64,000 bases of DNA from UBA935 sp031555615 (GTDB lineage Bacteria; Bacillota; Clostridia; Lachnospirales; Lachnospiraceae), in contig JAVBUF010000042.1 in assembly GCA_031555615.1 (NCBI GenBank), positions 1-64,000 on the forward strand, read 5' to 3'. A program made the position numbers and the translations under genes. Within the stretch, counting starts at the first letter, position 1. Each line of letters starts with the position of its first letter. This document shows positions 16,770 to 25,680 of this stretch, one piece after another. Below the pieces are notes generated by a model. The model was not told where the DNA came from, did not search any database, and saw only the letters and a program-made list of their open reading frames with translations.

Positions 16770-17362
16770 TTGTAATTAAGAATGTAAACTTGGAAACAGT
16801 ATGCGGAATTACCAGTGCATTACCGGAAAATAGCCATATGGAATTTGCTTTTGCGGGTAAAAGTAATGTGGGAAAATCTTCCTTGATCAACGGATTGATG
16901 AATCGCAAATCACTGGCCCGCACCAGTGCCCAGCCGGGTAAAACCCAGACCATCAATTTTTATAATATCAACGATGAAATGTACTTTGTGGATTTGCCGG
17001 GATATGGATATGCTAAGGCCAATCAGGAAATAAAGGCCAAGTGGGGTAAGATGATCGAACGCTATCTGCACCGGTCGACGCAGCTGAAAGCTGTTTTTTT
17101 GCTCATCGATATCCGGCATGAACCATCAGCCAATGACCGGCAGATGTATGACTGGATCTTGGCGCAGGGCTATAAACCGATTATTATTGCCACCAAATTG
17201 GATAAAATCAGTAGAAGTCAGATACAAAAGCATGTTAAAATGATAAAGGAAGGATTACAGGCGGAGAAAGATACCGTTCTGATTCCCTATTCGGCACAGA
17301 CCAAACAGGGGCGGGACGAGATTTATGAACTGTTGGAGCACTTATTAGAAGAGGGTCGGTAA
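16766..17362 (+). CDS. engB: Ribosome biogenesis GTPase EngB (YsxC/YihA)
   Basis: A 198-residue TRAFAC GTPase. It has G1 GKSNVGKSSL, G2 with PGKTQTINFY, G3 DLPGYGYA, and G4 as TKLDKI, followed by a SAQTKQG G5. It is required for assembly of the large ribosomal subunit. The ATG overlaps the lon stop (translational coupling), and the stop overlaps the next start by one base, so lon, engB and the YtvI-like gene are tightly coupled. Confidence 0.97.
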   Translation: MIVIKNVNLETVCGITSALPENSHMEFAFAGKSNVGKSSLINGLMNRKSLARTSAQPGKTQTINFYNINDEMYFVDLPGYGYAKANQEIKAKWGKMIERYLHRSTQLKAVFLLIDIRHEPSANDRQMYDWILAQGYKPIIIATKLDKISRSQIQKHVKMIKEGLQAEKDTVLIPYSAQTKQGRDEIYELLEHLLEEGR

Positions 17363-18522
17363 TGAATATTTCGGGAAAACGCGTAGAGCTTTACTGTAAA
17401 GCAGTTGTAAACTTAATTATCTTTGGCATCGGGGTAGTGGCATTTATCTATTTTGTGCCCAGTGTGCTGGTGTTTTTTATGCCTTTTGTGGTGGGCGGTA
17501 TTGTCGCCTGGATTTCCAATCCGTTAGTGCGCTTTTTTGAACGGAAATTGAAAATCCGGCGGAAGACCGGAACGGCAGTAGTGATCATCGCGGTAATCGG
17601 ACTGGTTATTACGGTGGGCTATCTGCTGGGCGTCTGGATTACCGAACAAGCCATCGGGTTTCTGGAGGAATGGCCCAGAATGTGGGAAGGAATCCAAAGA
17701 GAATTTGCGGCTATCGGTGAGCGGCTGAATATTCTGATCAACTATCTGCCGGAAGATATTGAGAATGCAGTCCGGCAGTTCCAGGAAAACATAGGAGAAA
17801 ACCTGGGAGAGATGGTTACCACTGTAAGCGTGCCGACATTCGAGGCAGTGGGACGTTTCGCCAAGAATCTGCCCTCCATTATTGTGGGAATCGTGATGTG
17901 CCTGCTGTCAGCGTATTTTTTTGTGGCAGAGCGGGACTATATCAGTACCGGATTACCGAAGTATATTCCCAAAAGCTTTATGAATAAATGGCGGCTGATC
18001 ATGGACAGCTTTAAGCGTGCGGTTGGGGGATATTTTAAGGCCCAGCTTAAAATCGAGATTTGGGTATATCTGCTGATGGTCATCGGCTTTTTGATCCTGA
18101 AGGTAGATTATGCATTTTTAATTGCCTTGGGCATTGGTTTTTTGGATTTTTTACCGATTTTCGGTACCGGAACGGTATTGCTGCCATGGGCGGTAATCAA
18201 GTTTTTTAATGCCGATTATAAGATGTTTATCGGCATTCTGATTATTTGGGGAGTGGGACAGCTGGTGCGGCAGGTAATACAACCGAAAATTATGGGTGAC
18301 ACGATTGGGGTACCGCCGATTCAAACATTATTTTTACTTTATATCGGTTATAAGCTGGCCGGAGTAATGGGGATGATTTTGGCTCTGCCCATAGGAATTA
18401 TTGTTGTAAATCTGTATCAGGCAGGGGTATTTGAGACCACCAAGAACAGTCTCAGGATTTTGTTTGACGGTGTCAACCGGTTTCGCCGGCTGGAGGAAAC
18501 CGATTCGTCAAAGGAGGAATAG
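17362..18522 (+). CDS. AI-2E family membrane protein, YtvI-like sporulation protein
   Basis: A 386-residue membrane protein with the AI-2E/PerM architecture: N-terminal helices (about 15-50 and 68-95), a soluble middle, then clustered helices (about 170-190, 230-260, 265-285, 290-310, 320-360). VPPIQTLFLLYIGYKLAGVMGMILALPIG is split across conserved blocks typical of the YtvI subgroup linked to sporulation. The transported molecule is not known for this subgroup. It overlaps engB by one base (TAATG). A sporulation role is inferred from family and organism type. Confidence 0.8.
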   Translation: MNISGKRVELYCKAVVNLIIFGIGVVAFIYFVPSVLVFFMPFVVGGIVAWISNPLVRFFERKLKIRRKTGTAVVIIAVIGLVITVGYLLGVWITEQAIGFLEEWPRMWEGIQREFAAIGERLNILINYLPEDIENAVRQFQENIGENLGEMVTTVSVPTFEAVGRFAKNLPSIIVGIVMCLLSAYFFVAERDYISTGLPKYIPKSFMNKWRLIMDSFKRAVGGYFKAQLKIEIWVYLLMVIGFLILKVDYAFLIALGIGFLDFLPIFGTGTVLLPWAVIKFFNADYKMFIGILIIWGVGQLVRQVIQPKIMGDTIGVPPIQTLFLLYIGYKLAGVMGMILALPIGIIVVNLYQAGVFETTKNSLRILFDGVNRFRRLEETDSSKEE

Positions 18523-19260
18523 TTGCGTAATTTTAAGATTATACTGCAATATGAGGGAACCAGATACCAGGGCTGGCAAAAACAGGAAAGCACCGAAAAT
18601 ACTTTACAGGGACGCCTGGAAGCCCTGCTTGGAAAAATGTCTGGCAAAAAGGTAGAGGTACAGGGGTCAGGGCGTACTGACGCAGGAGTGCATGCGTTGG
18701 GGCAGGTGGCCAATTTTAAGCTGGAAACCCATCAGACCCCGGCGGAAATCATGGACTATATGAACAGGTATCTGCCGGAGGATGTGGCAGTGATTGCTAT
18801 TGAGGAAGTCCCGGAGCGGTTTCACAGCCGGCTTCATGCCAAGGGGAAAACCTATCTTTACCGGGTAATGAACAGTCCTGTTCCCCATGTGTTTGAGCGC
18901 CGATATAGCTGGGAGGTGGCGGAATCTCTGGATGTGGAAGCGATGCGCAGGGCGGCTGCCTGTTTATGCGGTACTCATGACTTCAGCGCCTTTACCTCCC
19001 ACAAAAAAAGTAAAAAATCAAATGTCAGAACAATTTATGAAATAAATATTATCGAAAAAGATGATGAGATTTTATTGCAGTTTTACGGAAATGGTTTTCT
19101 TTATCACATGGTACGCATTTTAGTGGGCACACTATTAGAGGTGGGAATGGGAAAAAGAAATCCGGAAGAAATGGAAAAGATCCTGAACTCCCACAAAAGA
19201 GAAAGTGCAGGCATGCTTGTACCGGCCAAAGGACTGATTTTGGTGGAGGTTCATTATTAG
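18523..19260 (+). CDS. truA: tRNA pseudouridine(38-40) synthase TruA
   Basis: A 245-residue protein with the catalytic aspartate Asp53 in GRTDAGVHALGQ, plus LYRVMNS and the C-terminal FLYHMVRILVGTLLEVG, all standard for TruA. It converts uridines 38-40 in the anticodon arm of many tRNAs. The start is a TTG codon directly after the previous stop, supported by AAAGGAGG at 18510-18517. No ATG is available without losing the conserved first strand, so the rare start appears genuine. The stop overlaps the next GTG start. Confidence 0.96.
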   Translation: MRNFKIILQYEGTRYQGWQKQESTENTLQGRLEALLGKMSGKKVEVQGSGRTDAGVHALGQVANFKLETHQTPAEIMDYMNRYLPEDVAVIAIEEVPERFHSRLHAKGKTYLYRVMNSPVPHVFERRYSWEVAESLDVEAMRRAAACLCGTHDFSAFTSHKKSKKSNVRTIYEINIIEKDDEILLQFYGNGFLYHMVRILVGTLLEVGMGKRNPEEMEKILNSHKRESAGMLVPAKGLILVEVHY

Positions 19261-19742
19261 TGAAACAAAAAAAATTTATCAAGGCATTATTTTTTCTTTA
19301 TCTGCTGGTGCTGATAAAGGTTATTATCTTTAAATACCCTTATGAACAATTGCGGGCGATTGTGGACAGCTGGACTAAGGAGGTGGTCTGGGAGGGCTTA
19401 AGTACAGCTAATTTTACATTGTTTAAGACGATAAAAATGTATATTCGTTATGCCGACAGACTGAATAGTTTTGAAAATCTGGTGGGCAATGTGGTGGCTT
19501 TCGTGCCTTTCGGGTTTTTGTTCCCATATGTGATCCGTTTCGGGAAAAATTTCTTTGTAATGCTCTTTCATGCATTCATCTTTGTGGTAGGGATTGAAGT
19601 GTTTCAGCTGTTCAGTGCCTTTGGCGCATTTGATGTAGATGACATTTTGCTGAATTGTCTGGGGGCGGTAATCGGTTGGTTTTGTTACTTTTTACTACAG
19701 CTGCCGGAGAAAATGGGAAATAGAGAGAAGAGCGCGGATTAG
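19260..19742 (+). CDS. VanZ-like family membrane protein
   Basis: A 160-residue protein with four predicted membrane helices (about 8-25, 75-95, 100-120, 128-148) and the VanZ-like signatures ENLVGNVVAFVPFGFLFP (about 67-84) and DVDDILLNCLGAVIGW (about 127-142). VanZ homologues are associated with low-level lipoglycopeptide tolerance, but most chromosomal relatives have no known role. It starts with GTG overlapping the truA stop (TAGTG), so it is translationally coupled to truA. Confidence 0.88.
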   Translation: MKQKKFIKALFFLYLLVLIKVIIFKYPYEQLRAIVDSWTKEVVWEGLSTANFTLFKTIKMYIRYADRLNSFENLVGNVVAFVPFGFLFPYVIRFGKNFFVMLFHAFIFVVGIEVFQLFSAFGAFDVDDILLNCLGAVIGWFCYFLLQLPEKMGNREKSAD

Positions 19743-19745
19743 TAC

Positions 19746-19774
19746 TTGTATCCTAATTTGAAATGATGTATAAT
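19746..19774 (+). promoter_or_regulatory. Promoter of the unknown gene at 19805
   Basis: TTGTAT (19746-19751), 17-base spacer, TATAAT (19769-19774). The start codon is about 30 bases further, after GGAAGGAG. Confidence 0.7.
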
Positions 19775-19804
19775 GATTGTGAATAAATTGGAAGGAGTAA
19801 TCTT

Positions 19805-20398
19805 ATGCAGGTAGGTGCAGTAAGTTTTCAGCCGTATATCTATAATACCAATAGTGTCAGTTCGGCCAGCATGAATAAGGTGCAGGGAATTTCGGATGAT
19901 TTGCTCTCCCAGAAAACAGATTATTCCGGACTGACTTCCGAAGCAGAGAACATTAACCCATTGCGTATGGGTGAAAGTGCTAATTTTGTTGATATTCTCA
20001 GTATGCAGATGCAGATCGGCCAGAACAATGCCAATCGGATTATGAAACCGGCAGAGTTGGGTTTTGATGCGGAAGCGATGAAGATAGGCGAAGAATCGGC
20101 AGGAAGCGGTATACAGGATGTAGCTTTTGATGATATGATGGAAGATTTTTCACTTGAAAATCAGAATCAGGGAACGGTTCAGTTCCCGGAAGAGTTTCAT
20201 ACACCGTATGAAAAGGATGTATCGGATTTGACCGGAGGGGTCAACATCCTTAATCTGGTTCAGGGCGTTTCAGAAGGAGCGGCCCAGATTGCTGAAGAGG
20301 GCAATCCGCCTCAGGCAGATGCTCAATCCGCAGATATGTTCAGCCGTTATCAGATGCGGCATGCGGCTGAGGCATATGCATTCAGCATGGCGATGTAG
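19805..20398 (+). CDS. Protein of unknown function, 197 residues
   Basis: I do not recognise a named family. The protein has no signal peptide and no membrane segment. It is rich in Asn, Gln, Met and Glu, with an opening MQVGAVSFQPYIYNTN that resembles lineage-specific Lachnospiraceae proteins, and it ends in a helical RHAAEAYAFSMAM. It has its own promoter, a good ribosome binding site (GGAAGGAG) and a terminator, so it is a genuine single-gene unit. The composition suggests a largely flexible cytoplasmic protein. Confidence 0.7.
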   Translation: MQVGAVSFQPYIYNTNSVSSASMNKVQGISDDLLSQKTDYSGLTSEAENINPLRMGESANFVDILSMQMQIGQNNANRIMKPAELGFDAEAMKIGEESAGSGIQDVAFDDMMEDFSLENQNQGTVQFPEEFHTPYEKDVSDLTGGVNILNLVQGVSEGAAQIAEEGNPPQADAQSADMFSRYQMRHAAEAYAFSMAM

Positions 20399-20415
20399 AT
20401 ATACTTTAAGAATTC

Positions 20416-20453
20416 ATACTGGTGACTTCAACAAGAAGTCATCAGTATTTTTA
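20416..20453 (+). terminator. Terminator after the unknown gene
   Basis: A 14-bp stem (ATACTGGTGACTTC with GAAGTCATCAGTAT, one G-U pair) with an AACAA loop, followed by TTTTTA. Confidence 0.88.
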
Positions 20454-20508
20454 TAATAGGCTGCGGAGGCATGTGATTTTATAGAATTTAAAGACGAAAG
20501 GAAAGATA

Positions 20509-21369
20509 ATGATGAAAGTTATTTTAAAAAATGAGGACATAAAGGCAGAAATTGATACTTTCGGCGGTGAATTGGTATCCCTGCAAGATGCAGGGAGCGG
20601 CAGAGAATACTTATGGAATGGGGATCCGGTATTTTGGAATCGCCGTTCTCCGATTTTGTTTCCTTTTGTGGGAAGCACGCGTAACAAAGAATTTACAGCC
20701 AAAGGGCAAACCTGTCAGATGACCCAGCATGGCTTTGCCAGAGATCAGGAATTTGTTTTAGTTGATCGATCAGATACAGAAGCATGGTTCAGTCTTTCTT
20801 CAAATACCGATACATTAAAGCTGTTTCCCTATGAATTTCGTCTGTTTCTGGGATACCGGCTGGAAGGAAGAGAACTGCGGGTATTGTGGCGAGTGGAAAA
20901 TCCGGCTGAGGAAACATTGTATTTTTCTATCGGCGGGCATCCCGGTTTTTACTGTCCCATGACCGGTTATCAGCTTCAGTTTGATACCGCCAGTGAAGTC
21001 ACATCAACCACCATCAGTGATATGGGTTTGGCAACTGATAAGAAAGTAACCTATCCTCTGCAGGACGGAAGAATGGATATAACAGAAGATCTGTTTGCCA
21101 AAGATGCTCTGGTAATAGAAGAAAATCAGGCTCATCAAGTTTCTTTATTAAAAAAAGGTGAGGAACCATATTTGACAGTAACTTTTGATGCGCCGCTGTT
21201 TGGTATCTGGGCACCCTATAAAAAGGACGTGCCGTTTATCTGCATTGAGCCTTGGTATGGCCGCTGTGACCATGAGGATTTTTCCGGAACCCTGGAGGAA
21301 CGGGCATGGGGAAATAAATTAGAAGCAGGAGGTATATGGGGGGCTTCCTATACCATATACATAGCATGA
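20509..21369 (+). CDS. Aldose 1-epimerase family protein (LacX/YeaD-like)
   Basis: A 286-residue galactose-mutarotase-like beta-sandwich protein. Visible motifs are FGGELVSL, RRSPILFPFVG, the catalytic His region THGFARDQEF-like (QHGFARDQEF, about residue 77), GGHPGFYCP (second His, about 144-152) and CIEPWYG near the C-terminus. It interconverts anomers of free sugars or hexose 6-phosphates. Two adjacent ATG codons (20509 and 20512) are possible starts. A flavoprotein gene follows after 29 bases. Confidence 0.88.
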   Translation: MMKVILKNEDIKAEIDTFGGELVSLQDAGSGREYLWNGDPVFWNRRSPILFPFVGSTRNKEFTAKGQTCQMTQHGFARDQEFVLVDRSDTEAWFSLSSNTDTLKLFPYEFRLFLGYRLEGRELRVLWRVENPAEETLYFSIGGHPGFYCPMTGYQLQFDTASEVTSTTISDMGLATDKKVTYPLQDGRMDITEDLFAKDALVIEENQAHQVSLLKKGEEPYLTVTFDAPLFGIWAPYKKDVPFICIEPWYGRCDHEDFSGTLEERAWGNKLEAGGIWGASYTIYIA

Positions 21370-21398
21370 TATACAGCAAAACTAAAAGGAGAAAAAGT

Positions 21399-22025
21399 AT
21401 GAAGGTTTTATTATTAAACGGCAGTCCCAATGAGAAAGGCTGCACTTATACAGCCCTGATTGAAGTGGCAGAAACGCTGGAACAGCAGGGTATTGAAACA
21501 GAAATTATGCAGACCGGCAAGGCTTTGGTGCGAGGCTGTACGGCTTGCGGCAGTTGTTATAATGGTTCGGGCCGATGTGTGTTTAACGATGATTGTGTAA
21601 ATGTTTTTCTGGAAAAGATGGAAACAGCAGATGGACTGATTATTGGTTCGCCGGTTTATTTTGCGGCACCCAACGGAGCATTGCTGGCTTTGCTGGACAG
21701 AGCATTTTATGCCGGCAAGCAATTTGCTTATAAACCGGCAGCAGCAGTAACATCAGCAAGAAGGGCAGGGACAACAGCCACTTTGGAAGTTATCAATAAA
21801 TATTTTACCCTTCGTCATATGCCGGTGGTAGCTTCCCAGTATTGGAACATGGTTCACGGCAGTAATCCGGACCAAGTACGCCAGGATTTGGAAGGAATGC
21901 AGATTATGCGGACATTGGGACGTAATATGGCGTGGCTGCTGAAATGCCTGGAAGCAGGAAAAAAAGCAGGTGTCTCACTGCCGGAACGGGAAGAACCGGC
22001 AAGAACGGATTTTATCACAAATTGA
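21399..22025 (+). CDS. Iron-sulfur flavoprotein-like NAD(P)H-dependent FMN reductase
   Basis: A 208-residue flavodoxin-fold protein with the FMN phosphate loop LNGSPNEKGCTY at the start and GSPVYFAAPNGALLALLDR in the middle. A compact cysteine motif, C47xxC50xxC53 plus C59, matches the cluster-binding site of archaeal and clostridial iron-sulfur flavoproteins. It is likely a cytoplasmic electron carrier or quinone/FMN reductase. The start at 21399 has AAAGGAG in front; an upstream in-frame start would overlap the epimerase gene. Confidence 0.85.
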   Translation: MKVLLLNGSPNEKGCTYTALIEVAETLEQQGIETEIMQTGKALVRGCTACGSCYNGSGRCVFNDDCVNVFLEKMETADGLIIGSPVYFAAPNGALLALLDRAFYAGKQFAYKPAAAVTSARRAGTTATLEVINKYFTLRHMPVVASQYWNMVHGSNPDQVRQDLEGMQIMRTLGRNMAWLLKCLEAGKKAGVSLPEREEPARTDFITN

Positions 22026-22030
22026 CTGAT

Positions 22031-22134
22031 TTGCTAACTGTGCGTTCGTACATTTATACTAGATATACCTATAGGAGCAACCGGATTTCTGTGCTGTTTT
22101 AATAGCTTTTCGAGTTGCCCCTATTTTTTTTTTG
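22031..22134 (+). ncRNA. Candidate small RNA or attenuated leader upstream of fapA
   Basis: A promoter-like pair TTGCTA (22031-22036), 18 bases, TATACT (22055-22060) is followed about 10 bases later by a hairpin. ATAGGAGCAAC (22071-22081) pairs with GTTGCCCCTAT (22114-22124, one mismatch) and runs into ten T residues. The product would be an RNA of about 65 bases. The hairpin may simply terminate the upstream flavoprotein gene. No known RNA family was recognised. Confidence 0.4.
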
Positions 22135-22187
22135 AAAAAAATTCGTTAATATAGTGTAGAGCAAGAAATAGCATCAGGAGAAAAGTC

Positions 22188-23500
22188 ATGAGTATAAAAT
22201 CCAGTTCAGAAATAAGCTTAATTGAATTAAGTGATTCCTATGTCCGGATCGAGGAAGACAGCTTACGGGCGTGGCTTTACCTGGCACCGCCGCCGGAGGG
22301 GAGCAGGCCTTATACGCGGGAGGAAATTGTATTTTTTTGGCAGGTAAAGGCGTTATGGCCGGATTTCTTGAGTCCAATATATCCGCAATTGCTAAAAAAC
22401 GTGTTTATGAAAGGGAAATTTTGATTGCCCGGGGACTTGCACCGATGGAAGGCAAGGATGGATATTATGATTTTTTCTTTACAACGGAGATATCCCATAA
22501 GCCGGTTATCCGAGCAGACGGAACCGTAGATTATTCCAGTCTGTCCCAAATTTCCAATGTTCATGAGGGTGACAAGATTGCCTGTTATCATCCAGGCATC
22601 CCCAGTGTGGATGGATTTACGGTACGGGGTACCGAACTGAAGGCGCGGCAGATAAAAGAAAAGCCGCAATTGCGGGGAGCAGTAGTCCGTGATGAGAAGA
22701 ATCCAAATATCTACTATGCGTCAAAAGAGGGCCGGATCGAGTTGGCTGATGGCAAGATTGATATTCAAAGGGTATTGGAAATACATGGTGATGTTGATCA
22801 CATCCTGGGGAAGGTAGAATTTTTTGGCGATATTATTATTACCGGCAATGTGGAATCGGGAGTGGTGGTTCGGGCCGGCAGGAATATTGAGGTACGAGGT
22901 TCGGTGGAAGCCGCAACATTATACGCCGGTGGAAATGTTTGTCTGCATCGTGGAATACATGGGCAGCAGCGTGCCAAGATATCGGCACGCGGCAGTGTGA
23001 CGGCGGGCTTTATTGAACATAGCATTATTAATGCCGGTGATGATATTATGGCAGATTATATTATCAGTTCGCGAATTTCCGCCGAAGGTCAGGTAATAGT
23101 GACCGGCAGGCGGGGAATGCTGGCAGGCGGCTATACCCATGCGGTACAGGGAATTGACGCCGTTACGGTGGGGAACGAAGCAGAGATCAGAACCATTATT
23201 CATGTGGGATGTGAGGCGGAAGCATATTATAAAGAGCTTTCGGTTCGCAAGCAGCTGACACAGGCCAGCATCGGTACCAATACTTCGGAACAGGAACTGC
23301 AGGAGCTGCGTGAGGAACTGGAAGATTTGCAGGAGTATATTGGGAAAGGAAGAAAGGCACAGATCAAGATTGATGGTAATATATATCGCGGGACGGTAGT
23401 GGGAATCATGCATTTGGAAATGCCCATTGAAAGAAATACCTGTTATATGAAATATGGCATACAGGGAAATATGATTGAGGGAAATGTAATCATCCATTAG
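22188..23500 (+). pseudogene. FapA/DUF342 family protein, reading frame shifted in a T7 run
   Basis: The N-terminal part (frame from ATG 22188, with CAGGAG upstream) encodes the DUF342 opening EEDSLRAWLYLAPPPEG. After EEIVFF the matching continuation (LAGKGVMAGFLESNISAIA, then the long FapA beta-helix region and a short coiled coil) lies in another frame, open to 23500. Adding one T to the run at 22332-22338 would restore a single protein of about 437 residues. This may be a sequencing or assembly error, a true mutation, a phase-variable tract, or slippage-dependent expression. FapA-type proteins are polymer-forming and linked to the cell envelope and c-di-GMP-era regulation only loosely. The end overlaps the convergent AraC gene by 11 bases. 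Confidence 0.8.
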
Positions 23501-24377
23501 CCCCATCCTGCTCTTGACTGAGGACCAATTGGTATTCCTTCGGTGACAGTCCGTATTCTTTTTTGAAGGCCCGGTAAAAACAGGAATAGTCATGAAATCC
23601 ATATTGCTGATACAGATGCGTAATGGATTGAGAACCCGGCAAGGCATTTTTACAGGCTTCCAAACGCTTTTTAGTAATATATTGATGGAGGGATATTCCG
23701 GTCATATCTTTAAAGAGATGGGAAATGTAAAATTTGCTCACAAAAAACTCTCCGGCAATGTTATTTAGTGATAAATCCCCTGCTAAATGATCTTCGATGT
23801 AAGTGCAGATGTTACGATAGAGATTTTTATCCCAACCGGTGTTTTTTTGATGGTGCTGCTCATAAGCGGTACGGTTTAAGGATAACAGAATGGAATTCAG
23901 CTTCAGGAATATTTCCGTATCTTTTCCGAACCGGTTGTTCCGTGTTTCTTCGATGAGCTCAAACAGCATAGCCTGGAGGGCATTAAAAGTAAGGGGTTCG
24001 TTATGAAGGACATAATTCCCTGTTTTTAAAACCGATTGAATAAAGTAGGTGTAATCACCGGAAGCAGATTCCAGATAATGATAATAATCCTGACTGATCC
24101 ATAAAACAAACCGGCGGTAGGGATTATCAGGATTCAAAGGCGTCAGGTAATGCGGGGTTTCCGGCGGCATCAGAAGAATATCACCGGGAAGCAGAGGATA
24201 AACCCGGTCTTTAATGACAATGGAAACCTCTCCTTCCAAAAAGAAATAGAATTCATAGTAATTATGGCTGTGTTCCTTAACGGGCAGAGCCTTTTTTTGA
24301 TTGTAATAATATATTTCAAAATCTTTTGACAGCATGTATTGGCGTTTGCTGTATTCTGTTTCCAGATTTTTTTTCAT
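23490..24377 (-). CDS. AraC-family regulator with cupin sensor, beside uxuA
   Basis: A 295-residue protein. The N-terminal cupin-like ligand-binding domain (about 20-110) includes HSHNYYEFYFFLEG and PGDILLMPPETPHYL. The C-terminal AraC/XylS double helix-turn-helix (about 195-290) has FVSKFYISHLFKDMTG and the closing GFHDYSCFYRAFKKEYG. It is divergent from the hexuronate genes uxuA and uxuB and shares an inverted promoter element with them, so it probably activates them in response to a uronate or related sugar and may control itself (inference). Confidence 0.9.
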   Translation of the reverse strand: MKKNLETEYSKRQYMLSKDFEIYYYNQKKALPVKEHSHNYYEFYFFLEGEVSIVIKDRVYPLLPGDILLMPPETPHYLTPLNPDNPYRRFVLWISQDYYHYLESASGDYTYFIQSVLKTGNYVLHNEPLTFNALQAMLFELIEETRNNRFGKDTEIFLKLNSILLSLNRTAYEQHHQKNTGWDKNLYRNICTYIEDHLAGDLSLNNIAGEFFVSKFYISHLFKDMTGISLHQYITKKRLEACKNALPGSQSITHLYQQYGFHDYSCFYRAFKKEYGLSPKEYQLVLSQEQDGANG

Positions 24378-24410
24378 TAAGGAATCCTTTCAAAAAGATA
24401 TTTGCCTAAA

Positions 24411-24488
24411 ATTATAGTGCATTTGAACAAGATTTGCAATAACAACAGCAAATACACCAATAGGATATTTTTACAAATGCGCTATAAT
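24411..24488. promoter_or_regulatory. Divergent araC/uxuA promoters built on an inverted 15-bp element
   Basis: CAAATGCGCTATAAT on the plus strand (24474-24488) recurs with one change as CAAATGCACTATAAT on the minus strand (24425-24411). Each copy includes the -10 box of its own promoter. The minus promoter also has TTGCAA at -35 with a 17-base spacer; the plus promoter has no good -35, as expected if it needs an activator. Confidence 0.65.
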
Positions 24489-24543
24489 GATTGTATTGAA
24501 TACACAGAATTTGCCGCCGCAAAAGGGCAGACAGGAGCAGAAT

Positions 24544-25617
24544 ATGGAAATGACATTGAGATGGTACGGGAGTAAATACGATACCGTTACCTTAAAACAA
24601 ATCAGGCAGATACCGGGCGTAAAGTCGGTTATCACAACACTTTTCGGCACAGTTGTGGGAGAAGCATGGGCGCTGGAGGACATTCTGGCCCTGAAAAAAG
24701 AAGTGGAGGATGCCGGACTTTCCATCGCGGGGATTGAAAGCGTCAACATCCATGAGGCGATCAAAGTGGGAAGCCCCGACAGAGAACAATATATTGATAA
24801 CTACATCACCACTCTGGAACGATTGGGGCAGGCCGATATTCACCTGGTATGCTACAACTTTATGCCGGTTTTTGACTGGACCCGGACAGAGCTGGCCCGA
24901 GTCCGGCCGGATGGCTCCACGGTGCTTGCCTATACCCAGGAAGCGGTGGATAAGCTAGTGCCGGAAAAGATGTTTGAATCCATTTCCGGGGATATGAACG
25001 GGATGGTCATGCCGGGTTGGGAACCGGAACGGATGGCCCGGATTCAGGAATTGTTTGCCTTGTACAAAGAGGTGGATGAGGAACGGTTATTTGCCAATCT
25101 GCAATATTTTCTGGAGCGGATCATGCCCACCTGCGACAAATATAATATTCACATGGCCATTCATCCCGATGATCCGGCCTGGAGCGTTTTCGGACTGCCC
25201 CGAATCATTATCAATAAAGAAAATGTGCTGCGGATGATGAAGATGGTGGATAATCCCCACAATGGAGTGACCTTCTGTTCCGGTTCTTACGGTACCAACC
25301 TGAATAATGACCTGCCGGATATGATTCGTTCTCTGGAAGGCAGAATTCATTTTGCTCATGTCCGCAATCTCAAGTTTCATTCTCCGGATAATTTCGAGGA
25401 GGCGGCACATCTTTCCGCGGATGGTGATTTTGACATGTATGAGATTATGAAGGCCCTTTATGATATCGGGTTTGATGGGCCCATCCGTCCGGATCATGGC
25501 AGAATGATCTGGGAGGAGACGGCTATGCCGGGTTATGGGCTTTATGACCGGGCCTTGGGGGCAGCTTACTTAAATGGACTGTGGGAAGCAATTCAGAAAA
25601 GTAACCGTACAGAATAG
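24544..25617 (+). CDS. uxuA: Mannonate dehydratase
   Basis: A 358-residue TIM-barrel enzyme of the UxuA family that dehydrates D-mannonate to 2-keto-3-deoxygluconate in glucuronate catabolism. Signature blocks are LRWYG at the start, GIESVNIHEAIK, the metal-site region HMAIHPDDP, and IRPDHGRMIWEE near residue 315. The start at 24544, after AGGAG, gives the conserved N-terminus; an upstream in-frame codon lies on the -10 box and is rejected. It is followed by uxuB, which supplies its substrate. The pathway steps after this (KDG kinase and aldolase) are not in the window. Confidence 0.96.
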   Translation: MEMTLRWYGSKYDTVTLKQIRQIPGVKSVITTLFGTVVGEAWALEDILALKKEVEDAGLSIAGIESVNIHEAIKVGSPDREQYIDNYITTLERLGQADIHLVCYNFMPVFDWTRTELARVRPDGSTVLAYTQEAVDKLVPEKMFESISGDMNGMVMPGWEPERMARIQELFALYKEVDEERLFANLQYFLERIMPTCDKYNIHMAIHPDDPAWSVFGLPRIIINKENVLRMMKMVDNPHNGVTFCSGSYGTNLNNDLPDMIRSLEGRIHFAHVRNLKFHSPDNFEEAAHLSADGDFDMYEIMKALYDIGFDGPIRPDHGRMIWEETAMPGYGLYDRALGAAYLNGLWEAIQKSNRTE

Positions 25618-25680
25618 TTTAATTTGATGGGAGAAAAGAGTGAAAAAATGCGTGCTGAAGCACGCGGACAGGAGCCAAGC

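Noticed and set aside
22919..23647. Long open frame antisense to fapA and the AraC gene
   Set aside because: It has no ribosome binding site, lacks recognisable protein features and covers two well-supported genes.
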